A stretch of DNA of 64,000 bases from an uncultured Clostridia bacterium (GTDB taxonomy: Bacteria; Bacillota; Clostridia; Oscillospirales; SIG627): positions 1 through 64,000 of the forward strand of contig CANQBV010000003.1 of assembly GCA_947589595.1 (NCBI GenBank), written 5' to 3'. Below the pieces are notes generated by a model. That model did not search any database. It saw only the letters and a list, made by a program, of their open reading frames with translations, and had not been told where the DNA came from. Position 1 is the first letter of the stretch. Every line of letters begins with the position of its first letter. The position numbers were made by a program, and so were the translations under genes. Of the stretch, positions 57,611 to 64,000 are shown piece after piece.

Positions 57611-60109
57611 TCAATCCTCTGCCTTTTCCACCCGCACCACCGAAACACTCATATCATCCCGAAAGGCGCCGTGAACTTTTGCAAAATCAAATACCGCGTC
57701 GCAAAGCGCTTTGGCGGTTTCAAACCGCTTTTCCGCCAAAAGCTTCATCATGGCCCCCTCGTCCTCCTCACCGGACAGCGCTCCGTCGGAAAGCATCAGC
57801 ACCAGATCCCCCGGCAACAGCTTCATTTTTGTCTGTTCGGCGCACATATGCGCCAGAATTCCCGCGGGCGGCGTTAAAGAAGCGATCTTATGGATCCTGT
57901 CCCCCCGGATAATGAAGGAAGGCGCCGCCCCCGCTTTCATAAAGCTGCCCTCGCCGCTCAGCAAATCCACCTCCAAAAGATCCACCGTGGTAAAGGTTTC
58001 GTCCGTTTTGGACATCAAAAAGGTGTTCAGCATTTCCAGGGTCACGTTTTTCGGACTGGCGCAGGTCATCAGTTTTTCAATAAAAATCGCCGCCAACCGG
58101 CTGGTGAATGCCGCTTCCCGTCCGCTGCCCATGCCGTCGCAGATCAGCGTGTAAAAATAGCCGTGATCCGTTTCAAAAAAGGTGGCGCTGTCGCCGTTGA
58201 GCACCTCGCCCTTTTTGGTACACCCGGATTTGGCGCATTCCAGAGCAAGGCTGCGCCGACGCCGCAGACGCATAACGGCGCTCTCCTCCAGCATTACAAA
58301 GCTCGGCGCCTCAAACCGGCAGCGGAATTCCTTCTCAAACGCTTCTACGATTTCATCGGCGGATTTGGAGATCTTCTCCACCACCACGCCGTAGACGTCG
58401 ATTTTCATTTCACGCGTACCGAATACCGCCAGGTGCCGGTAGACAATACCCAATCGCTTGAGCACGGCCTTGGACTTGGATTCGAGCGCCGGGTTGTATT
58501 CCAGTTCCTTATCCAGTTCCCCGGCGCTGTTTTTCAAAAGCCGCGAAACAGAGCTGTATTCCCCCGCCAAAAGCCGGGTTTTGTTATTTTTATAAAAATT
58601 GCCGTTCAGGCGTTCAAAGCGACGGTTGATCAGCTCCACCAAATCCCCCAAATTCGGGCATTTCGCAGCAAGCGGCCCCGAAAAATCGTCCTCACTGACC
58701 ACACCGGCGGAAAGGAGCTGCGCGGCCGCCTTGGCGGTAGCGTCGTTGGTACTGGCAAAATTTTTTCCCCAGCACAGCGAGGAAATGGCGCATTTTGAGC
58801 AAATCTCGCTGCAGCAGTTTGAAATAAGCAGCGTCGTTTCCGTGATCTGCGGCTTTTTCATGGTATCGGAAACGGTATAAAACACTTCCGAAAGCGAAGA
58901 AAACGCCTCGCTCATGGTTTTCAGTTTCCGGCGCGCCAGCGAACGGGATTCTTTTTGGATCACCTCCTGCGCGGCCATCCGTTCCTTGCCGCCGCTCTCC
59001 CGGGGGATCATTCTATGCAGCGGGAAAAAGAGTACCAGTGCGCAGGCAAAATCCACAGAGATCAGGGAAAAAACGTCAAAGCCGCCGGAAAGAATGGCAT
59101 ATCCGCAGGCGGAGATAAACGCAATCATCATCGCCACCACGCCGGAATACTCAAAAAAGAGTCCGGAGAAAAAGCCCGCGATCGCCAGGATCGGCGCGTA
59201 GATTTCCCCACCGCACGCCATTCCGCAGATCAACCCCGCCGCCGCGCCGTATAAGGCCCCGCGAAAACGCGAAAGCAAAAGCGTTACAATCACCGAAAGC
59301 ACAAACACCAGCGAAAAATTCAGCACCTGCACCTCACGAAGGGCATACAGAAACAAAAAGAGCAGGGTTCCCAGCATGGCTTCCAGATAAAGCATTTTCT
59401 TGCTGGCGGTGCGCACTCCGCGGGCAGAAAACGCCGTGTAATAATAAAAACCGGAAAGAAGATAGGTAAACACCGGCGTTAAGATCCCCAGCGAAACCGC
59501 CGCCAAAACCGAGGAAAGCGTAAAGCCCTCCAGCGCCGAAAGCAGGATCCCCAGTCCCGAGCCGGCAGCGGCAGCAAAGGTGACCCGTGTTAAAACCGAA
59601 TCGTCCAGCCTCCCGCCCGTCGTGGCCGCACGCACCAGAAAAAGGATCATTTCGGCAAGCAAATAAAAAAAACCTTTTTCGGGGATGAAAATGCAGGATG
59701 CAAGCACCCCGCAAAAAATCACCATTTCCATGGTGACCGCCAGTATTTGCGCTTTTTTCTTCCCCAGGCTTTGGAGATTCTGCCTTGCCGAGCCGCCAAG
59801 CGCGGCGAGGATCGCAATGCCGCCGGGGTAAATCGATAAAGGAAATTTCGCCAGCGCGGGGATCATCGCAGCGAAAAACAGTCCCAGCGCCGTGACCGCC
59901 AAAATCAGTTTTTTGCGGACGGCGCTTTCGGGTACCGTAAAGTCCTCCGCCGCCAGCTCCCAAAACGCTCCGCTGACCTCGCCGGCGTTTTTCCGCAGCG
60001 TGACTGCACTTTGCTTCACCACACTTTTGAACTCCCGCAGCCGCCGCCCGGTCTTTTCCCAAAGCGATTCTTTTTTTGTTTGCAATTCACTTGTTTTGTT
60101 TTCTTTCAT
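57611..60109 (-). CDS. spoIIE: Stage II sporulation protein E
   Basis: N-terminal multi-TM region, C-terminal PP2C domain (VLNGDSATFFETDHGYFYTLICDGMGSGREAAFTSRLAAIFIEKLM...VLMLSDGAL). Confidence 0.93.
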   Translation of the reverse strand: MKENKTSELQTKKESLWEKTGRRLREFKSVVKQSAVTLRKNAGEVSGAFWELAAEDFTVPESAVRKKLILAVTALGLFFAAMIPALAKFPLSIYPGGIAILAALGGSARQNLQSLGKKKAQILAVTMEMVIFCGVLASCIFIPEKGFFYLLAEMILFLVRAATTGGRLDDSVLTRVTFAAAAGSGLGILLSALEGFTLSSVLAAVSLGILTPVFTYLLSGFYYYTAFSARGVRTASKKMLYLEAMLGTLLFLFLYALREVQVLNFSLVFVLSVIVTLLLSRFRGALYGAAAGLICGMACGGEIYAPILAIAGFFSGLFFEYSGVVAMMIAFISACGYAILSGGFDVFSLISVDFACALVLFFPLHRMIPRESGGKERMAAQEVIQKESRSLARRKLKTMSEAFSSLSEVFYTVSDTMKKPQITETTLLISNCCSEICSKCAISSLCWGKNFASTNDATAKAAAQLLSAGVVSEDDFSGPLAAKCPNLGDLVELINRRFERLNGNFYKNNKTRLLAGEYSSVSRLLKNSAGELDKELEYNPALESKSKAVLKRLGIVYRHLAVFGTREMKIDVYGVVVEKISKSADEIVEAFEKEFRCRFEAPSFVMLEESAVMRLRRRRSLALECAKSGCTKKGEVLNGDSATFFETDHGYFYTLICDGMGSGREAAFTSRLAAIFIEKLMTCASPKNVTLEMLNTFLMSKTDETFTTVDLLEVDLLSGEGSFMKAGAAPSFIIRGDRIHKIASLTPPAGILAHMCAEQTKMKLLPGDLVLMLSDGALSGEEDEGAMMKLLAEKRFETAKALCDAVFDFAKVHGAFRDDMSVSVVRVEKAED

Positions 60110-60273
60110 TTTTTCCGTCCTGCTTTCTTGAAGTAACGTCATTGTAGCATTCGCACCCGCGGTCTTTTGTCGAAACGGGAAATCAAGTTCCGGGCTAATT
60201 TTGTTTTTTCGGGGCAGAATAGAAAAAAAGAAATTTCTTTTTTGAGAAATTCAAAATTCCAGGAGGAAAAATC

Positions 60274-60576
60274 ATGAATCTGCCCGCAAAAATAAAATGT
60301 CTCGAAGAAACCCTTCTCATTCCGCGCGTCACCCTTTCACTTACCACCAAAAACCTCCGCTCCGGGAAAGCCTCCGGTAAAAAAAGCGTCAGCTTCTCCG
60401 CACAGTTTACCATTCTCCGCATGCTCCTCTGCCTGATGGGCGTCTGCCTGATCATGAAGGGCGTCCTGTGCCTGATGAAGATGAAAGTCCGCTCTCAGGC
60501 GCGCCGCCACTACAAAGAAAAACTGAAAAAAATGAAAAAAGGGTGGCAAAATCGCAAATTATATAAAAAAAATTAA
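60274..60576 (+). CDS. Hypothetical small basic protein with one TM segment
   Basis: 100 aa, RBS AGGAGGAAAA; no recognised family. Confidence 0.5.
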   Translation: MNLPAKIKCLEETLLIPRVTLSLTTKNLRSGKASGKKSVSFSAQFTILRMLLCLMGVCLIMKGVLCLMKMKVRSQARRHYKEKLKKMKKGWQNRKLYKKN

Positions 60577-60606
60577 GTTTTTCACGGTTTTTCTCCGAAA
60601 AAAGGC

Positions 60607-60635
60607 TTGAAATATTTGGTACTCCATGTTATACT
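60607..60635 (+). promoter_or_regulatory. Sigma-70-type promoter for rpsO-pnp
   Basis: TTGAAA-N17-TATACT, about 137 bp upstream of rpsO. Confidence 0.75.
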
Positions 60636-60771
60636 GTACGGGTGTACAGTTTTGTGCACATCACAAATTTTCCGCAGCGCAGTAACGGGGTAAAAACGCT
60701 TTCCCGTCCGAAAGCGGCTTCACCTGCCCTTGCCGGGCTGCAGGATTAATTTTTCATGGAGGTGAAACACA

Positions 60772-61035
60772 ATGCAAAAAACTGAAAAGCAGCAGATTAT
60801 TTCCACTTATTGCACGCATGAGGGCGATACCGGTTCCCCCGAGGTTCAGATCGCAATTCTGACTTCGCGTATCAACACGCTCACCGAGCATTTGAAGGTG
60901 AACAAAAAGGATCACCACTCCCGCAGAGGCATGCTGAAGATGGTTGGTCACAGAAGAAATCTTCTGAACTATCTGCAGAAAAAAGATATCAATCGTTACA
61001 GAGCTATTGTGGAAAAGCTCGGTCTAAGAAAGTAA
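60772..61035 (+). CDS. rpsO: 30S ribosomal protein S15
   Basis: [77 protein letters not shown]. Confidence 0.98.
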   Translation: MQKTEKQQIISTYCTHEGDTGSPEVQIAILTSRINTLTEHLKVNKKDHHSRRGMLKMVGHRRNLLNYLQKKDINRYRAIVEKLGLRK

Positions 61036-61047
61036 TCGGGCACTATT

Positions 61048-63135
61048 ATGTTTGAAAACCACAGAATTTTTAAGTACGAATATGCCGGCAGGCCGCTGAT
61101 CATCGAAACCGGTAAAATCAGCCAGCTCTCCAACGGCTCTTGTCTGGTGCGCTACGGGGATACGACCATCCTTGCCAACGCCACCGCTTCCGCCGCCCCG
61201 AGAGACGGGATCGATTTTCTCCCGCTTTCCGTTGATTATGAGGAACGTTTATACGCAGTCGGCAGAATTCCCGGAAGTTTCAATCGCAGAGAAGGCAGAC
61301 CGACCACCAAGGCGATTCTTACTTCTCGTGTGATCGACAGACCCATCCGTCCCCTCTTCCCCAAGGATCTGCGGAACGATGTCTGCATCTCGCTTTTGAC
61401 CCTTTCCGTGGATCAGGACTGCTCGCCCGAAATCGCGGCGATGATCGGCGCTTCCATTGCGCTGTCCATTTCGGACATCCCGTGGAACGGCCCGATCGGC
61501 GGTGCTTTTGTTGGCCTTGTGGACGGCAAGGTTGTGATCAATCCCACTCTGGCAGAAAGAGAAAAGAGCACGCTGGAGCTCACCGTAGCCGCCAGCGAAA
61601 AGAAAGTCGTCATGATCGAAGCCGGCGCCAAGGAAGTATCAAATGACGATATGTTCCGTGCGATTATGACCGCTTTTGATGAAATTCAGGGGCTGGTTCG
61701 CTTCATCAACGACATCACCGCAGAGGTCGGAAAACCGAAATTTTCCTATCCTTCCTGCGAAGTCGACCACGACATGTTCGAAGCGATCAAGGAATTTGCC
61801 ATTGAAGACATACAGGCAGCGCTCGACACAGACGACAAAAACGTCCGCGACGAAAGAATGCAGGTCGTTTACGACAAAATTTATACCGAATTCGATGAAA
61901 AATATCCCGATCAGCGCCTCCAGATCAATGAATGCGTCTACAAGCTGCAGAAGTTTGTGGTGCGCCGTTGGCTTCTGGACGAACAAAAGCGTGTGGACGG
62001 CAGAAAAATGGATCAGATCCGCCCGTTGGCCGCCGAAGTCGGCCTGATCCCGCGCGTACACGGCTCCGGCCTGTTCACCCGCGGTCAGACCCAGGTGCTC
62101 ACGATTGCCACGCTCGGTGCGGTCGGCGATCAGCAGCTCCTGGATGGCATTGATCCTGAAGAAACCAAGCGCTATATGCACCACTACAATATGCCCGGCT
62201 ATTCCGTCGGCGAAGCCAAAGCTTCCCGCAGCCCGGGCAGAAGAGAGATCGGTCACGGCGCGCTCGCCGAAAGAGCGCTCGAACCGGTTCTCCCCAGCAT
62301 GGAAGAATTTCCTTATACCATTCGTCTGGTTTCCGAAATCGTTTCTTCCAACGGCTCCACCTCGCAGGGTTCGATCTGCGGTTCGACTCTGGCTCTTATG
62401 GACGCCGGCGTGCCGATCAAGGCGCCCGTTGCCGGTATTTCCTGCGGCCTCATTACCGAGGGCGACCGGTGGATGACCATGATTGATATCCAAGGCCTGG
62501 AAGATTTCTTCGGCGATATGGACTTCAAGGTCGCCGGTACCAAGAAAGGCATTACCGCCATTCAGATGGACCTCAAGATCGATGGTCTGACGCCCGAAAT
62601 CATTAAAAACGCACTGGAAACCACCTATACCGCTCGTGTGTACATTCTCGACGAAGTGATGCTCAAAGTCATCCCCGCTCCGAGAGAAGACGTTTCCGAA
62701 TTCGCACCCAAAATGATCTCGATGAAAATCAAGCCCGATAAGATCCGCGAAGTAATCGGAACCGGCGGCAAAGTCATTCAGAAGATCTGTGCCGATACCG
62801 GCGCCAAGATCGACATTGAGGACGACGGCAGCGTGTTTATTTCCGCTGTCAACCGCGACGCCGCCTACGCGGCGCAGAAGATTGTGGAATCCATTGTCTT
62901 CGAACCGGAAGTCGGTATGATATTCGACGATTGCCCCGTTACCCGCATCATCCCGATCGGTGCTTTCGTGGAATTCGCTCCCGGCAAAGAGGGCCTCGTG
63001 CACATCTCCAAGCTGGATCATAAGAGAGTCGAAAAGGTGGAAGACGTAGTGAACGTCGGCGATAAAATCCGCGTCAAGCTGATCAAAATCGACGAAAAAG
63101 GCCGCATCGACCTCTCCCGCAAGGACGCAATGTAA
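61048..63135 (+). CDS. pnp: Polyribonucleotide nucleotidyltransferase
   Basis: Two RNase PH domains, KH (IGTGGKVIQKICADTGAKIDIEDDG) and S1 (GAFVEFAPGKEGLVHISKLDHKRV) domains. Confidence 0.97.
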   Translation: MFENHRIFKYEYAGRPLIIETGKISQLSNGSCLVRYGDTTILANATASAAPRDGIDFLPLSVDYEERLYAVGRIPGSFNRREGRPTTKAILTSRVIDRPIRPLFPKDLRNDVCISLLTLSVDQDCSPEIAAMIGASIALSISDIPWNGPIGGAFVGLVDGKVVINPTLAEREKSTLELTVAASEKKVVMIEAGAKEVSNDDMFRAIMTAFDEIQGLVRFINDITAEVGKPKFSYPSCEVDHDMFEAIKEFAIEDIQAALDTDDKNVRDERMQVVYDKIYTEFDEKYPDQRLQINECVYKLQKFVVRRWLLDEQKRVDGRKMDQIRPLAAEVGLIPRVHGSGLFTRGQTQVLTIATLGAVGDQQLLDGIDPEETKRYMHHYNMPGYSVGEAKASRSPGRREIGHGALAERALEPVLPSMEEFPYTIRLVSEIVSSNGSTSQGSICGSTLALMDAGVPIKAPVAGISCGLITEGDRWMTMIDIQGLEDFFGDMDFKVAGTKKGITAIQMDLKIDGLTPEIIKNALETTYTARVYILDEVMLKVIPAPREDVSEFAPKMISMKIKPDKIREVIGTGGKVIQKICADTGAKIDIEDDGSVFISAVNRDAAYAAQKIVESIVFEPEVGMIFDDCPVTRIIPIGAFVEFAPGKEGLVHISKLDHKRVEKVEDVVNVGDKIRVKLIKIDEKGRIDLSRKDAM

Positions 63136-63145
63136 AATAATAACC

Positions 63146-63188
63146 AAAAAGCGCTATAGGCTTGAATGAAGTCTATAGCGCTTTTTTT
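63146..63188 (+). terminator. Terminator after pnp
   Basis: AAAAAGCGCTATAG/CTATAGCGCTTTTTTT. Confidence 0.85.
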
Positions 63189-63275
63189 GCATACGGGTTC
63201 GATTATTCGCAGAATACTTGACAAAGAGTTTAAAATGTGATAACATAGTTTCAAATACTATGTGAGGTTATATCT

Positions 63276-64000
63276 ATGAAGAATTTAGCGATTATCAAAG
63301 ATTTTCCCCAGCACGATTTGATGAAGGATTATTTTTTGGACGCTGTCACAAAATACGGTGAAAATACCGTCTTTTTCCGGCAGGAAGAACGGGAAGGAAA
63401 GAAAATTTCTCACTCCCTGAGTTATCATGAATTCTGGGAGGAAATCCACCGCTTCGGAGCGGGGCTGATCCATTTGGGGCTTCAGGGAAAACGGGTCGCC
63501 CTGATCGGATTTAACTCCTATGAATGGGTACTGACTTTTCTGGCCGTACTATGCGGCGTGGGCGTGATCGTTCCGCTTGATAAGGAATTGACCGAGGAGG
63601 ACGTGCGCCGTTCTCTGATGCGCGCAAAGTGCGATGCGGTGCTCTTCGACGCCAAGCACCAGGAACTGATGCGCACCCTCTCTGAGGAAAATTTCTGCGG
63701 TATTCAGCATTTCATTTCCACAAAAAAATTGAGCGAGAAATTTCCCAGCATTCGAGAGATCGAGGAGTTGGGAAGCCTTGCGTTAACCAAGGGGGATGCT
63801 TTCTCCTCCTACGCGCCGGATCCGGACGAAATGGCCTGTTTGGTGTTCACCTCCGGCACTACCTCCACCTCGAAAGCGGTGATGCTTTCCAACCGGAACC
63901 TATCCACCGTTTTGTTTGATCTGTTAAGAACGGAGGAGTTTTTCCCCACGGATCGGAACCTGATCTTCCTGCCCCTGCACCACACCTTCGGTTTTATGGG
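63276..64000 (+). CDS. AMP-binding (long-chain acyl-CoA synthetase-like) protein, truncated by window end
   Basis: KKISHSLSYHEFWEEIHRFGAGLIHLGLQGKRVALIGFNSYEWVLTFLAVLCGVGVIVPLDKEL...VFTSGTTSTSKAVMLSNRNL. Confidence 0.9.
   Translation, partial: MKNLAIIKDFPQHDLMKDYFLDAVTKYGENTVFFRQEEREGKKISHSLSYHEFWEEIHRFGAGLIHLGLQGKRVALIGFNSYEWVLTFLAVLCGVGVIVPLDKELTEEDVRRSLMRAKCDAVLFDAKHQELMRTLSEENFCGIQHFISTKKLSEKFPSIREIEELGSLALTKGDAFSSYAPDPDEMACLVFTSGTTSTSKAVMLSNRNLSTVLFDLLRTEEFFPTDRNLIFLPLHHTFGFM

Noticed and set aside
60640-60771. S15 autoregulatory leader upstream of rpsO
   Set aside because: The leader contains complementary segments, but I could not match it confidently to a known S15-binding motif by eye; a covariance-model search is needed.
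61639-63147. 502-aa ORF antisense to pnp
   Set aside because: pnp domains are clear on the plus strand; antisense reading is a shadow ORF.

Overview
The window is a 64 kb stretch of a low-to-mid GC Bacillota (Clostridia-type) chromosome. spoIIE implies a sporulating lineage, but the species was not identified. Most of it is ordinary core genome: mscL, a phosphosugar mutase, ligA, YitT and LysR proteins, two trigger-factor-like lipoproteins, folD, lgt, the yfmF/yfmH M16 pair, pckG, an msmK/ugpC-type ATPase, a prenyl synthase, a D,D-carboxypeptidase, a MATE exporter, a GyrB/ParE paralog, spoIIE, rpsO and pnp. There are two large accessory operons: an unusual sugar-catabolic cluster (37.9-46.2 kb) and a Galf-type surface polysaccharide operon (46.3-56.9 kb). 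The most interesting signal is a dispersed phage-derived system. A compact, intact head/connector/tail cassette (portal, scaffold, P22-family coat, connector, tail proteins; 7.3-13.7 kb, minus strand) has no terminase, integrase or replication genes nearby. About 9.5 kb away, across host genes and on the opposite strand, lies a small-membrane-protein/holin/amidase lysis cassette (23.3-24.9 kb). Both cassettes are preceded by nearly the same 40-bp promoter-like sequence (34/40 identical: ATGTCATTGyGTGGCAGGGTnnnGGCAnnGTATACTCCGC). This suggests a co-regulated, multi-locus, domesticated particle system (gene-transfer-agent-like or similar) rather than an ordinary prophage. All functional assignments come from reading the sequence; no database search was run.
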